Positions 8,087 to 17,935 of a DNA stretch of 64,000 bases are shown here, one piece after another. Made by a program: the position numbers and the translations under genes. The number at the start of each line of letters is the position of its first letter. Position 1 is the first letter of the stretch. The notes under the pieces were generated by a model, which had not been told where the DNA came from, did no database searches, and was given only the letters and a program-made list of their open reading frames with translations. Origin of the DNA: Paucidesulfovibrio gracilis DSM 16080 (lineage in GTDB: Bacteria > Desulfobacterota > Desulfovibrionia > Desulfovibrionales > Desulfovibrionaceae); NCBI RefSeq assembly GCF_900167125.1, contig NZ_FUYC01000004.1:124001-188000 (forward strand). Reading direction: 5' to 3'.

Positions 8087-10351
8087 ATGGCGGGTCAACT
8101 TTGCGTACATGGACATTTCTATCAGCCTCCTCGGGAGGATCCGTGGTTAGGATGCATTCTTCCGGAGGGTACGGCCGCTCCGGCCATGGACTGGAACAGT
8201 CGAATATTGCGTGAATCGTATGCTCCCTTGGCTTTTGCCCGGCGACTTGATGCCCAAGGGCGGATTACCGATATCGTGAATTGTTATGAGTGGATCAGTT
8301 TTAATTTCGGTCCGACGCTGCTTTCCTGGCTGGAACGAGGCGCTCCCCGAGTCTATGCCCGACTCCTGGAAGCGGACAGGCGCTCCCAGGAGCGTTGGGG
8401 ACATGGCAACGCCATGGCACAGGTTTATCATCACGCCATTTTGCCCTTGGCCTCAGCACGGGATCGTATGTTGGAAATCGCCTGGGCGCTGGATGATTTT
8501 GAGTCGAGATTCGGTCGCCGCGCCGAAGGGATGTGGCTTTCCGAGGCCGCCGTGGATACGCCTACCCTGGAGTCCATGTCCGCTCAGGGGGTACGTTTCA
8601 CCATCCTTTCACCGCACCAGGTGCAGGCCATTGCCGGGGAGGATGGCACGTGGCAACCTGTGAGCGGGGATGAGGTGGATCTCTCCAGGCCGTATTCTGT
8701 TGACTTGCCTTCGGAACGCCCGATGGCAGTGTTTTTTTATAATGGGCCGCTTTCCCAGGCCGTAGCCTTTGAGGGGCTGCTCAAGGATGGGGAGCGGTTT
8801 TGGAATCGTCTGACCGGAGTTGGCTCCGAGGGGTTGCTTAGTATCGGCACGGATGGAGAGACATACGGTCACCATTTTCCTTTCGGCGAAATGGCGTTGG
8901 CGTATGTTTTGGAACAAGCCCGTGCCGGACGGCAGGGATGGAGTCTTACCAACTATGCCGCGTATCTTGCGGATAATCCTCCTAAGCAACGGGTACGGCT
9001 GAAGGAGCCGTCCTCCTGGAGTTGTTCCCATGGGGTGGAGCGATGGCGGGCCGATTGTGGGTGCCGTGATGGTGGGCATCCGCAGTGGAATCAGAAATGG
9101 AGAGCGCCGCTTCGTCAGGGGCTGGAAGCCGTTAAACAGAAAGTGGATGAACATTTTGATGCTTTGGGCAAGGAATTGTTTCTTGTTCCTGAAGAGGCTC
9201 TGCGTGCGTATGGGACGTTTTTGTCGGGAAAAAGTGATTCCAAAGTGTTTCAGAACAGCTACATGAAGTCTGGACTTTCTCGTGAAAATATCCAAAAATC
9301 ATGGAAGCTTCTGGAAATGCAGCGTTTTGGGCTTGCCATGTTTGCAAGTTGCGCTTGGTTTTTTGATGATGTTTCCCGAGTGGAACCACGGAACGCGCTC
9401 ACCTACTGCATGCGCGCCATGGAGTGTTGCCGGGCGTCGGGGGGGCCGGATCTTGAATCGGTTTTATGTGATGAATTGAAGAAAATATATCCGAATGAGC
9501 CTCGGTATCCTGATGGCATGGCGCTATACGAGGAAGAAGTCGTTGCCCGTCGGCAAACAACAGCGCGGCTGACGTGCCTCGCCTTGGTACGCCTTCGGTC
9601 CAATGCGGAGATGCCTCCTCCCGGGGGGGAGGCCGAAGTGCGTTGGCCGGGAGTGCACATCACGGTTGCTCGATCCCTGGCTGGGACGCTGGAATCCGGC
9701 ACTGTGGAAGGAACCGCACTCTTACGTATGTGCCATGGTGGGCTGGTGGCCGGAGGCGCCGTGCGTTGCGGTTGGCGCTGGGAGCAGGGAAGAAAGGATG
9801 ACGGTCTTTGCGGGCAAATGTATTTTCAGTTGGATAACGGAACAGAAGAAACCATCCGTCCGGAATCATTACATTGGAAAATGCGGCAAAGTGCGTTGCA
9901 GGAAGCCGTTGAGCTGGCGGCGTCGGAAGATTGGGAAGCCTTGTGGCGACACGCAGAACAGGCGAAGTTTTTCCTGGAATATCGACCACATCAATCCGTT
10001 CCACAGCATCAAGCTTTTTGGGCTGCGCAGTGGCCTGCCTTAGCCTTGGCCGTCATTCGCCAGCCGTGTTTTGAAGATCGGAAGGATTTGTGGAACTTTA
10101 TTCGTTCCATTGGAGAGGGGCATCCGGCGAAGCCCTGGTTGGAGCAGCGGTTGGGGCGCTCCCTACGGGATATGCTGTGCGAGGGAACCGTCCAAAGTGC
10201 AGAACTGGCTGAAATAATTCGTCGCAGCCGCGCCGCAGGATTGGAGGTGGATCTTTGGGGGCTGCAAAATCGGTTTTGGCATGACGCCGAGCTATGGTCC
10301 GATGCGGCGCTCGGCAAAGCACTGGGAATCGCCCCTGGTGCCCGGGGATAA
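8087..10351 (+). CDS. Glycoside hydrolase family 57 / DUF3536 protein
   Basis: This is a cytoplasmic protein of about 754 residues. The N-terminal half is a GH57-type barrel: it opens with CVHGHFYQPPREDPW near residue 5, contains EGMWLSEAAVD (likely region of the catalytic Glu) around 146-156 and SIGTDGETYGHHFPFGEMAL around 247-266. The rest matches the DUF3536 arrangement, with SSWSCSHGVERWRADCGC. GH57 members include alpha-amylases and alpha-glucan branching enzymes, so an alpha-glucan substrate is likely but the activity is not known. AGGAG six bases upstream favours ATG 8087 over the adjacent ATG 8084. It converges with the MBL gene; no terminator is obvious. Confidence 0.85.
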   Translation: MAGQLCVHGHFYQPPREDPWLGCILPEGTAAPAMDWNSRILRESYAPLAFARRLDAQGRITDIVNCYEWISFNFGPTLLSWLERGAPRVYARLLEADRRSQERWGHGNAMAQVYHHAILPLASARDRMLEIAWALDDFESRFGRRAEGMWLSEAAVDTPTLESMSAQGVRFTILSPHQVQAIAGEDGTWQPVSGDEVDLSRPYSVDLPSERPMAVFFYNGPLSQAVAFEGLLKDGERFWNRLTGVGSEGLLSIGTDGETYGHHFPFGEMALAYVLEQARAGRQGWSLTNYAAYLADNPPKQRVRLKEPSSWSCSHGVERWRADCGCRDGGHPQWNQKWRAPLRQGLEAVKQKVDEHFDALGKELFLVPEEALRAYGTFLSGKSDSKVFQNSYMKSGLSRENIQKSWKLLEMQRFGLAMFASCAWFFDDVSRVEPRNALTYCMRAMECCRASGGPDLESVLCDELKKIYPNEPRYPDGMALYEEEVVARRQTTARLTCLALVRLRSNAEMPPPGGEAEVRWPGVHITVARSLAGTLESGTVEGTALLRMCHGGLVAGGAVRCGWRWEQGRKDDGLCGQMYFQLDNGTEETIRPESLHWKMRQSALQEAVELAASEDWEALWRHAEQAKFFLEYRPHQSVPQHQAFWAAQWPALALAVIRQPCFEDRKDLWNFIRSIGEGHPAKPWLEQRLGRSLRDMLCEGTVQSAELAEIIRRSRAAGLEVDLWGLQNRFWHDAELWSDAALGKALGIAPGARG

Positions 10352-10382
10352 GATTTGGATTATGCGAGCCAGTCTGCGGAGC

Positions 10383-11186
10383 TTAGGGCAGGCTCAAGCG
10401 TAAGCCTGAATAGGTTCGAAGGCATTCGCAATTGAGTCGGTTTTCCAAGAATTGGATGGCGTTTTCTCCCGTGCAGTGGCCCATAGCCAGTTTCTGGACG
10501 TGAAAGCGTTCCAGGGCTTGAGCCGTAGCCTCCCATTCCGCTTCGCCAGCGTTATGAAGATGCAGACCGCCGACGACTGCAAAGACCTCGCTCCGGCCGG
10601 TTTGTGCTTGCAGCTCAAGAAGACTGTTTTCCAATCCTGAATGACAGCATCCCAATAAAACCAGCGGTCCCTGGCGTGTTTCCAGCATAAGGAATGCATC
10701 GTCCGGAACAGGGTCGGGGCGTTTTCCCTCCGTATCCAGAGAAAAATCTCGGACTGCCTGGAACAGGCCCGGTTGACGAGGGATATCCGTGATCATGGTC
10801 ATGCCCGGTTCCGGTGTTGCCGTACGTTCCACAGGTGTGAACCGCGGTAGGGGGACCGGAGGCCCAATAGGCCGAAGGGTTTTGCGGTGACTGTACCGCT
10901 GCACTTCTGCCTGTGGGTGTGCCAGGATGTCACCGCGGAAGCCATGCTCCATGAGGGCGCTCAACCCGCCGGTGTGGTCGTAATGACCATGCGAAAGAGC
11001 GAGGCCGTCCGCCTTATGCGGCGTAATTTCTAATTTAGCCGCATTGCGCAGGAACAGGTCGGTTTGTCCTGTGTCCCAAAGCCATAAGTGGCCGTTGTCG
11101 AATTCCAATGCCACGCTGAGTCCCCATTCGCACTCAAGGTGCGGGGCCGCCGTGTTGTCACAGAGAAAAGTCAACTGCTTGAGCAT
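10383..11186 (-). CDS. Metallo-beta-lactamase-fold hydrolase (MJ0301-like / methanopterin-RFAP-synthase-like)
   Basis: This 267-residue protein has the di-metal signature LSHGHYDHTGG near residues 64-74, further metal ligands in LLGCCHSGLEN and GGLHLHNA, and a late MGHCTG. The layout fits the subgroup named after 7,8-dihydropterin-6-methyl-4-(ribofuranosyl)aminobenzene-5'-phosphate synthase, but members of that subgroup in bacteria without methanopterin have no assigned substrate. It lies 26 bases downstream of cimA and is likely co-transcribed with it. Confidence 0.8.
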   Translation of the reverse strand: MLKQLTFLCDNTAAPHLECEWGLSVALEFDNGHLWLWDTGQTDLFLRNAAKLEITPHKADGLALSHGHYDHTGGLSALMEHGFRGDILAHPQAEVQRYSHRKTLRPIGPPVPLPRFTPVERTATPEPGMTMITDIPRQPGLFQAVRDFSLDTEGKRPDPVPDDAFLMLETRQGPLVLLGCCHSGLENSLLELQAQTGRSEVFAVVGGLHLHNAGEAEWEATAQALERFHVQKLAMGHCTGENAIQFLENRLNCECLRTYSGLRLSLP

Positions 11187-11212
11187 GATAATTCCTGGAA
11201 AACGATTATGGA

Positions 11213-12832
11213 TTACGGGGCTCCGGGGTCGCCTTTCCCGGCTTTTGCTTCACATTCGTCGAGGTGGATTTTGTAGTTGATGGAGTCCACCACGGCCTGC
11301 CAGGATGCCTCAATGATGTTGTGGGAAACGCCGACCGTGGTCCAGTGGTTTTGTCCATCGCTGGATTCGACCAGGACACGTACAAAAGAAGCCGTGCCGC
11401 CCGTATCACGAAGTACGCCGGAAACGACGCGTACCTTGAAGTCTTTGAGTCGCACTTCTTTGAGTCGTGGGTAAAAACGTTCCAATGCCTTGCGGACTGC
11501 ACGGTCCAGGGCGTTCACCGGGCCATTGCCCGATGCGGCGGTGTGTGCCCGTTCCCCTCGAACGGAGACGATGACTGTGGCTTCGGACAGCGGGAGTTCG
11601 TCCTCTTCTCGTTTTGAGTCCAGAACAAAGAAATTGTGGAACGTGAAGTACGGATCCGGGCATTCGAGTTTTTCACGCAGGAGCAATTCAAAGCTCGCAT
11701 CGGCCACGGAATATTCGTACCCCATTTCCTCACGAGCCTTAATGTCGTCGAGCAGGATTTCCAGTCGGGGATCATTTCGATCCACATCAAAGCCGCATTG
11801 CTTGGCCTTGAACAGGATGTTGGATTTACCTGCCAGGTCGGAAAGCAGTACCCGCTGATGATTGCCCACGGATTCCGGGCGAATGTGTTCGTATGTTTCG
11901 GAGTCCTTGAGCACGGCGGATACGTGAATGCCGCCCTTGTGGGCAAAAGCGGCCGCGCCCACAAAGGGCTGACGCAGGAAGGGGCGCAGGTTAGCGACTT
12001 CGCTGACATAGTTCGCTGTATCACGCAGCATCTTCAGGCGTTCCGCGCCGAGGCAGTCAAGCCCCATTTTCAATTCAAGACATGGAATGATGGAACAGAG
12101 GTTAGCATTACCGCACCGTTCCCCATATCCGTTGATGGTCCCCTGGACCTGCACCGCCCCATGTTGAACCGCGACCAAAGCGTTGGCCACGGCCAATTCC
12201 GAGTCGTTGTGGGTATGGATACCCAGCTGTGCATCAGGCAGGTGCTTTTGGACATCCGCCATGATCTTGACGATTTCATGGGGCAGGGTGCCGCCATTCG
12301 TATCGCAGAGTACCAGTATGTCCGCACCGGCTTCATGAGCGGTTTTCATGCAGTCGAGTGTAAAAGCCGGGTTCGCCTTGTAGCCGTCAAAGAAATGCTC
12401 GGCATCAAAGAATAATTCGTCCACATGCGGACGCAGATGTTCCAGGCTGGCATGGATTAGTTCGAGATTTCGCTCCAGACTGACGCCTAATGCAGTGCGG
12501 GCGTGCAGATCCCAGGTCTTGCCGAAGATAGTCAAAACCGGGGTCTCCGCCTCCAGCAGGGACGCGAGATTCGGATCCTGCTCCGCACTGGTGCGATGAT
12601 AGTGGGTACTGCCGAAGGCCGTGATCCGAGCCGTGGATAGCCGGTGTTTGCGGATTTCCCGGAAAAACTGCTTGTCCGTGGGGTTGGATCCCGGCCAGCC
12701 GCCTTCAATGTAATGCAGGCCCAACTCATCAAGTTTTCTGGCCACACGGATTTTGTCTTCCGTTGTCAGATTCAATTCTTCGGCCTGCGTCCCGTCCCGC
12801 AGAGTGGTGTCGTAGAGCGATATTTTTTTCAT
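11213..12832 (-). CDS. cimA: (R)-citramalate synthase
   Basis: This 539-residue enzyme condenses acetyl-CoA and pyruvate to citramalate, the first step of the threonine-independent isoleucine route. It begins KKISLYDTTLRDGTQAEELN, the HMGL-like TIM-barrel opening shared with isopropylmalate synthase. It continues with THNDSELAVANALVAVQHGA and ends in a LeuA-type allosteric dimer domain (about residues 400-520), where isoleucine feedback usually acts. The start ATG (12830-12832) overlaps the lysC stop in an ATGA. Coupling of lysC with cimA places aspartate-family and isoleucine synthesis under one control. Confidence 0.92.
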   Translation of the reverse strand: MKKISLYDTTLRDGTQAEELNLTTEDKIRVARKLDELGLHYIEGGWPGSNPTDKQFFREIRKHRLSTARITAFGSTHYHRTSAEQDPNLASLLEAETPVLTIFGKTWDLHARTALGVSLERNLELIHASLEHLRPHVDELFFDAEHFFDGYKANPAFTLDCMKTAHEAGADILVLCDTNGGTLPHEIVKIMADVQKHLPDAQLGIHTHNDSELAVANALVAVQHGAVQVQGTINGYGERCGNANLCSIIPCLELKMGLDCLGAERLKMLRDTANYVSEVANLRPFLRQPFVGAAAFAHKGGIHVSAVLKDSETYEHIRPESVGNHQRVLLSDLAGKSNILFKAKQCGFDVDRNDPRLEILLDDIKAREEMGYEYSVADASFELLLREKLECPDPYFTFHNFFVLDSKREEDELPLSEATVIVSVRGERAHTAASGNGPVNALDRAVRKALERFYPRLKEVRLKDFKVRVVSGVLRDTGGTASFVRVLVESSDGQNHWTTVGVSHNIIEASWQAVVDSINYKIHLDECEAKAGKGDPGAP

Positions 12833-14070
12833 GGGCAACTACAGTTCGGCGTTCCGTTTTCGGAGTCCAGGTCAAAGGCTTTGTGCACCGTGCGAACAGC
12901 CAATTCCGTATATTTTTCTTCGATCAGGCAGGTTACCTTGATTTCCGATGTGGAGATCATAAGGATGTTGATGCCTTCGTCGGAAAGAGCCTGAAAGGCT
13001 TTGGAGGCGACGCCGGAATGGTTGCGCATGCCCACACCGATAACCGAGATTTTGGCCACGTGTTTATCATAGCGCAGATCTCCGAAGCCGATTTCATACT
13101 TCAATCCTTCCAGGATGCGGATGGTCTGCTTCAAATCAGCGCGAGGAACCGTGAAGGTCAGGTCGGTTTTTCCGTCTTTGCTGGGGTTCTGAACGATCAT
13201 GTCCACAAGGATTTTTTTGGCGGCAATGGCAGAAAAGACCTGAGCGGAGACTCCGGGACGGTCCTCCACATGCACAAGTGTGATGCGGGCTTGGTCTTTG
13301 TCGTAGGCAATGCCGGATACGAGCACGGCTTCCATTTGATCCTCCTGGCAGACGATGGTTCCCGGTTCATCACAGAACGTGGACCGGACATGAACGATCA
13401 CATTGTATTTTTTTGCGAATTCAACAGAACGGATTTGCAGTACCTTGGCACCCATGCTCGCCATTTCCAACATTTCGTCATAGGCGACCTTGTCGATTTT
13501 TCGAGCCGTGGAGCAGATGTTCGGATCCGTGGTAAAAACGCCGGAAACATCGGTATAGATTTCACATACATCAGCTTCCAGTGCTGCGGCGAGCGCAACG
13601 GCTGATGTGTCGGAGCCGCCGCGTCCCAGAGTGGTGATGCGTTGGCAGTCGTCACAGCCTTGAAATCCGGCCACAACGAGAACATCGTGTTCGTCAAGCA
13701 TCGTGTGAAGCTTTGAGCCGTCGATGTCCAGGATTCTGGCTTTGCCGTGCGCACAATTCGTGCGGATGGGTACCTGAAATCCGAGCACGGACCTTGCTCT
13801 AATACCTTGAGCCTTCAGGAGAATGGCAAAAAGCGCCACGGAAGCTTGTTCCCCAGTGGAAACCAGGCTGTCGACTTCCGCGGGGTCGGGCTGGGCAGCC
13901 CACTCATCGGCCATGGCAAGCAACCGGTTGGTTTCCCCGGACATGGCCGAAAGGACCACGACCACTTTATCTCCCCGGGAGAGCGGACGCTTCACTTTGG
14001 CCAAGACCTGCCGCATGCACTCCAGGTTGGCCACGGATGTCCCGCCGAATTTTTGAACCACTAAACTCAT
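12829..14070 (-). CDS. lysC: Aspartate kinase
   Basis: This 413-residue enzyme phosphorylates aspartate, the first step to lysine, threonine and methionine. It has an N-terminal VQKFGGTSV, the motif TLGRGGSDTSAVALA near residues 149-163, VSTGEQAS near 70, and two C-terminal ACT domains (about 265-400) where lysine or threonine would bind. AAGGAT precedes the ATG. It lies three bases after tsaE and overlaps cimA by four bases. Confidence 0.97.
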   Translation of the reverse strand: MSLVVQKFGGTSVANLECMRQVLAKVKRPLSRGDKVVVVLSAMSGETNRLLAMADEWAAQPDPAEVDSLVSTGEQASVALFAILLKAQGIRARSVLGFQVPIRTNCAHGKARILDIDGSKLHTMLDEHDVLVVAGFQGCDDCQRITTLGRGGSDTSAVALAAALEADVCEIYTDVSGVFTTDPNICSTARKIDKVAYDEMLEMASMGAKVLQIRSVEFAKKYNVIVHVRSTFCDEPGTIVCQEDQMEAVLVSGIAYDKDQARITLVHVEDRPGVSAQVFSAIAAKKILVDMIVQNPSKDGKTDLTFTVPRADLKQTIRILEGLKYEIGFGDLRYDKHVAKISVIGVGMRNHSGVASKAFQALSDEGINILMISTSEIKVTCLIEEKYTELAVRTVHKAFDLDSENGTPNCSCP

Positions 14071-14073
14071 GCG

Positions 14074-14556
14074 TTATCCTTCATAGTCTTGCAGGAGGAC
14101 TCGAATTGCCTCCTCATCGGATGATACCATTGCCTGGATTCGGGCCGTGCGTCCAGTTTCGGACGCCTCCATTTCGATACGGACGGCACCGGTGGGAACG
14201 TCTTCCGGGTGAAGTCGTTCCGCCCATTCCACCACGCACCAGTTTTCTTCCGAATCCAGTAACTCGAAAATATCGTCGTCCAAACATCCCTGGGCCAATC
14301 GGTAAAGATCGAAATGTGCCACTGGTGGGGTGGTGGGGTATAGGTTGACGATGTTGAAGCTCGGGCTGGTGACTTCGGCCTGGGCGGCTCCCGGCAGGGA
14401 TTCCACCAAGGCACGAATCAGAGTTGTTTTCCCGGCTCCCAACCCTCCGGTGAGCAACAGAGCGGGGGGGCGGCTGCGTCGGGAAAACACGCTGGCGAGG
14501 CTTTGCCCCAGGTGGAGCGTTGCCGCGTGATCGTTCAGTTCAAGGCGCAGGGGCAT
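14074..14556 (-). CDS. tsaE: tRNA threonylcarbamoyladenosine synthesis ATPase TsaE
   Basis: This 160-residue P-loop ATPase works with TsaB and TsaD to make t6A at position 37 of ANN-decoding tRNAs. It has the Walker A GGLGAGKTTLIRALVES around residues 37-53, PSFNIVNLYP (family TSPTF/NxY region) and HFDLYRL. The C-terminal tail is slightly longer than usual. It is four bases from the CBS gene and three from lysC, inside one tight leftward operon. Confidence 0.95.
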   Translation of the reverse strand: MPLRLELNDHAATLHLGQSLASVFSRRSRPPALLLTGGLGAGKTTLIRALVESLPGAAQAEVTSPSFNIVNLYPTTPPVAHFDLYRLAQGCLDDDIFELLDSEENWCVVEWAERLHPEDVPTGAVRIEMEASETGRTARIQAMVSSDEEAIRVLLQDYEG

Positions 14557-14559
14557 GGC

Positions 14560-15006
14560 TCACAAAAGTGTTCTGAGCACGTCTTCTTTGCCCACGACCC
14601 CCACAAGACGGCCCTCGTTCACTACGGGGAGGGTGTAGAGCTTTTTTTCCACCATCAGGGTGGCGATTTCGTCCAACGGGGTGTCCTCGTTCACGTGGAC
14701 GGGATCTGTCGTCATGGCTTTTTCCACTGTGAGTGCGGTCATTTTGTCGACTTCCTTGTCCATTTCTTCCGAGGCCGTAACCGGGAAGAGGCCATCCAGC
14801 AGGGTGAAAAAGGAAGGCAGGGCCACTTTCTTTTGCTGGGCTACAAGGTCGCTTTGGCAGATTACGCCTACGAGTTGCTGCTGCTGATCAACTACGGGGA
14901 GTCCATTGATTTTGTTTTCAAGCATAAGACGTACGGCTTCGCTCACGTCTGCATCCGGAGCCAGGGTGAAAGGATTGATAGTCATGATGTCTTTGGCGGT
15001 CAGCAT
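14560..15006 (-). CDS. Tandem CBS-domain protein
   Basis: This 148-residue protein consists of two CBS motifs: residues 1-60 (AKDIMTINPFTLAPDADVSEA) and residues 85-145 (VEKAMTTDPVHVNEDTPLDEI). Such pairs form a Bateman module that binds adenine nucleotides, but no output domain is attached, so its partner is unknown. A strong AAGGAGG precedes the ATG, and the gene overlaps the 3' end of nnrDE by seven bases. Confidence 0.9.
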   Translation of the reverse strand: MLTAKDIMTINPFTLAPDADVSEAVRLMLENKINGLPVVDQQQQLVGVICQSDLVAQQKKVALPSFFTLLDGLFPVTASEEMDKEVDKMTALTVEKAMTTDPVHVNEDTPLDEIATLMVEKKLYTLPVVNEGRLVGVVGKEDVLRTLL

Positions 15007-16595
15007 GAGGCCTCCTTGTTGTACTGATGGCGGGCGTCGGCAAGAGCGTTGGCAATTTCTCCCGCCAGATGACCCCGATGTCGCAATTGGTCAAGATGTT
15101 TTCCGGCGGATGCATGCCAATATACACCGAGGCAGGCGGCATGCAACGGAGAAAAGCCCATTGCCAGCAGATATCCGGTCAAACCGGTGAGAACGTCGCC
15201 GGAACCCGCTACTGCCAGCGAGGGTACGGCCATATCACAGAGATGGATTCTGCCCGGTGGATCCGCCACCAGGCTCCAAGCCCCTTTGAGCACGGCCACT
15301 GTGTGGAAGAGCGTTGCTAGCTGTCGTGCCGCTGTGATCCGATCGGCCTGGATCTCCCTTGTGGAACACCCCAGCAGACGGGCGGCTTCGCCCGGGTGGG
15401 GAGTGATGACTGCTTGTGCGGGGAGCGTCTGGTGCAGGTTCGACAGGTGGAATAAGGCATCCGCGTCATATACTGTGGGCAGGGTCAGGCTCCGGCCGAT
15501 GACGGAGAGGAAATGTCGAGCGCCGTCAGAGCGACCAAGGCCCGGTCCCACGGCCAATGCGTGGTAGCGTGCGGGATTGTTGTTCAGGTGTGTGACCAGT
15601 TCTTCGGCTAAAGCCGAACTCCACCGGCAATCCTGTCCCAGCGGTAAGGTCATGATTTCCGGGTGATTTAACTTGATATCACGACAGAGCGCAGCAGGCG
15701 CTGCCACCGTCACCAGTCCGCAACCAGCGCGGAGGGCTCCCAACGCAGCGAGATGCGGAGCACCGGTCAACCCCCGACTACCGCCCACGACGAGTAAGGA
15801 GCCGTTTTGTCCTTTATGGGCATTGGGGTTTGCTTTTGGAGCTATGTCGAATATTTCCGGTGCGATGCGGAAGTGCCGTGGCGGTGCGGATTGGAGGCAC
15901 TGATTGGGAATGCCGATATCGCAAGGGGCCACAAGGCCCGTGTACTCCGCAGCTTCCGGGAGTGCGAGTCCCAGCTTGACGGCACCGAAGGTGGCAGTGA
16001 GGTCCGCCCGGATGGCTATGGGCTGGGGCATACCGGTCGCGCCATTCAGACCCGAGGGGATATCCAACGCCAAGACCACGGCATTGGTAGTCATCTGATT
16101 GGCAAGTTGAACAATTTCCAGCATGTCCGCTCGGAGAGAGCCTTCGAACCCTGTACCGAGAAGTCCGTCAATAAGAATCTCCGGGGAACCTGAAAAGGAT
16201 ATTCCGTTCGGCAGGGAAATGGAGCCTTTTTGATGGTAGCGCCTGAACAATGAAGGGGTAAGGCGCCGTATGGGGGTGCCGATGCGTTTCGCCAACCTGA
16301 GATGATAGCCCGCATGGCCTTTATACGCGGACTGGGCGCGGCTGTGGAGTAGCAAAACGTTGGCACCGAGATCATGGAGATGACGGGCCACGACAAAGGC
16401 GTCGCCACCGTTGTTGCCTGGACCGGCCAGAACAAGAACCCGTTTATTGCTCAGGGGGCCACAGGCCTGCCGGAGAACATTCAGAGCTTCCCGGCCGGCG
16501 TTTTCCATGAGCAATTCTCCTCGGATACCGATCTCATGGATGGCGGATTGGTCCCATTCGGCCATTTCCGCTGGGACGGGAAGGGGTTCAAACAT
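15000..16595 (-). CDS. nnrDE: Bifunctional NAD(P)H-hydrate epimerase / ADP-dependent NAD(P)H-hydrate dehydratase
   Basis: This 531-residue repair enzyme restores hydrated NADH and NADPH. The N-terminal YjeF_N epimerase domain (about residues 1-215) shows MENAGREALNVL and VLAGPGNNGGDAFVVARHL. The C-terminal ribokinase-like dehydratase domain (about 230-520) shows HKGQNGSLLVVGGSRGLTGAP, TPHPGEAARLLG and AVAGSGDVLTGLTGYLL. The fusion is the common bacterial form (Nnr, formerly YjeF). AGGAG precedes the ATG. It lies 35 bases after acpS. Confidence 0.96.
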   Translation of the reverse strand: MFEPLPVPAEMAEWDQSAIHEIGIRGELLMENAGREALNVLRQACGPLSNKRVLVLAGPGNNGGDAFVVARHLHDLGANVLLLHSRAQSAYKGHAGYHLRLAKRIGTPIRRLTPSLFRRYHQKGSISLPNGISFSGSPEILIDGLLGTGFEGSLRADMLEIVQLANQMTTNAVVLALDIPSGLNGATGMPQPIAIRADLTATFGAVKLGLALPEAAEYTGLVAPCDIGIPNQCLQSAPPRHFRIAPEIFDIAPKANPNAHKGQNGSLLVVGGSRGLTGAPHLAALGALRAGCGLVTVAAPAALCRDIKLNHPEIMTLPLGQDCRWSSALAEELVTHLNNNPARYHALAVGPGLGRSDGARHFLSVIGRSLTLPTVYDADALFHLSNLHQTLPAQAVITPHPGEAARLLGCSTREIQADRITAARQLATLFHTVAVLKGAWSLVADPPGRIHLCDMAVPSLAVAGSGDVLTGLTGYLLAMGFSPLHAACLGVYWHASAGKHLDQLRHRGHLAGEIANALADARHQYNKEASC

Positions 16596-16630
16596 GGTTT
16601 CGCTCCTGGGGCGGAAAAGCTTTTGAGGAG

Positions 16631-17008
16631 TCAGCCATCGAGCACGACGACGGCCCCGGCTGTATCCCGCGCATGCGTCAGGGAAATATGAGTGGAGGAT
16701 ACACCAAGAGCCTGGGCCACTTCAAGGGCGCGCCCATGCAGGTGCAATTCCGGTTGCCCCGAGGGGAGATGCAGAATCTCCACATTGTGCAGGGTTACTC
16801 CCTGGGCGAAGCCTGTACCCAGCGCCTTCACCGCTGCTTCTTTGGCTGCAAACATGGCGGCCAGATAGGGAACGGGGTCGCGGCGTCCGTTCAAACGAGC
16901 CGTTTCCTGTTTGGTAAGAATTTTTTGGATGAACCTTGTTCCGAACCGTTGGTGGCAATCGCGAATGCGGTCCAATTCTACCAGGTCGATGCCGATGCCG
17001 CGAACCAT
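16631..17008 (-). CDS. acpS: Holo-[acyl-carrier-protein] synthase
   Basis: This 125-residue phosphopantetheinyl transferase moves 4'-phosphopantetheine from CoA to apo-ACP for fatty-acid synthesis. Family motifs are GIGIDLVELDRI at residues 4-15 and MFAAKEAAVKALGTGF around 53-68, with the Mg-binding Asp and Glu. It follows pdxJ by nine bases, a pair conserved in many proteobacteria. Confidence 0.96.
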   Translation of the reverse strand: MVRGIGIDLVELDRIRDCHQRFGTRFIQKILTKQETARLNGRRDPVPYLAAMFAAKEAAVKALGTGFAQGVTLHNVEILHLPSGQPELHLHGRALEVAQALGVSSTHISLTHARDTAGAVVVLDG

Positions 17009-17017
17009 GATTGCTCT

Positions 17018-17743
17018 CTAGTCTGTGAAGGTGCGAACCAGATTCGCCATGTCGCGCACAGCCTGATCCAGTCCGGAAAAAATGGCCCTGGCCATGATGG
17101 AGTGACCGATGGAATATTCCTGGATACCCCGAACACGGGCAAAGGGTTGAATATTGGTATAGTTCAGGCCATGTCCGAGGTTGACGAGCAGTCCGGCTTC
17201 CTGGGCCATGTCGATGCCCCGCAGAATTGCATCCAGCTCTTGCTGCTGTTCGGCATGGGATGCGGCGTCAGCGTAGTGGCCTGTGTGGATTTCTATAAAT
17301 TCTGCTCCGATGGAGGCTGCCGCTGCAACTTGCTTCGGGTCTGCATCCACAAAAAGACTGGAGCGGATTCCGGCCTCGTGCAGCGGGGCAAGAAAGTCGG
17401 CTAGTTCCTGTTCTCTTCCAATGCAGTTGAGGCCGCCTTCCGTTGTGAGTTCCTGCCGTTTTTCCGGTACGAGGCAGACCATTTCCGGCTTGGTCTCCAA
17501 GGCGATTCCCTGCATCTCTTTAGTGGCCGCCATTTCCAGATGCAGCCGTGTGTTCAGGGTTTCCCGTAAGGTGCGTACGTCGCGGTCGCGGATGTGGCGG
17601 CGATCCTCACGCAGATGCACGATGATGCCGTGGGCGCCGGCCAGTTCGCACATGGCGGCGGCAGTGACGGGTTCAGGTTCAATGCCCATCCGGGCGTTGC
17701 GCAGGGTGGCCACATGATCGATATTGACGCAGAGTACGGGCAT
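17018..17743 (-). CDS. pdxJ: Pyridoxine 5'-phosphate synthase
   Basis: This 241-residue TIM-barrel enzyme joins 1-deoxyxylulose-5-phosphate and 3-amino-2-oxopropyl phosphate to make PNP (vitamin B6). Motifs are [26 protein letters not shown] and [11 protein letters not shown], and a late LGHGLNYTN is followed by [22 protein letters not shown] site precedes the ATG. It is the first gene of the leftward operon down to the MBL gene and is divergent from ugd; both promoters should lie in 17744-17935, where I find no convincing pair of boxes. Confidence 0.97.
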   Translation of the reverse strand: MPVLCVNIDHVATLRNARMGIEPEPVTAAAMCELAGAHGIIVHLREDRRHIRDRDVRTLRETLNTRLHLEMAATKEMQGIALETKPEMVCLVPEKRQELTTEGGLNCIGREQELADFLAPLHEAGIRSSLFVDADPKQVAAAASIGAEFIEIHTGHYADAASHAEQQQELDAILRGIDMAQEAGLLVNLGHGLNYTNIQPFARVRGIQEYSIGHSIMARAIFSGLDQAVRDMANLVRTFTD

Positions 17744-17935
17744 GACGTTCCTCCGGAGTGGTTTTGAAAGAAAAAATTTCTACGCTCCTTCGAGGCGCAA
17801 TGCAAGACAGAGAACGCTTTCCCCTAGGACGGCAATGGCGCTACAATTGTGGTTTGGACCTTGACTTTTTTCCCAAACCGTATTTTCCCTATGCGCTGGC
17901 GAACCAACGGCTAACCAGATGGAGAACGCAACACG

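Noticed and set aside
10389-10410. Inverted repeat at the end of the MBL gene as a terminator
   Set aside because: It lies within the coding sequence and has no T run on either side.
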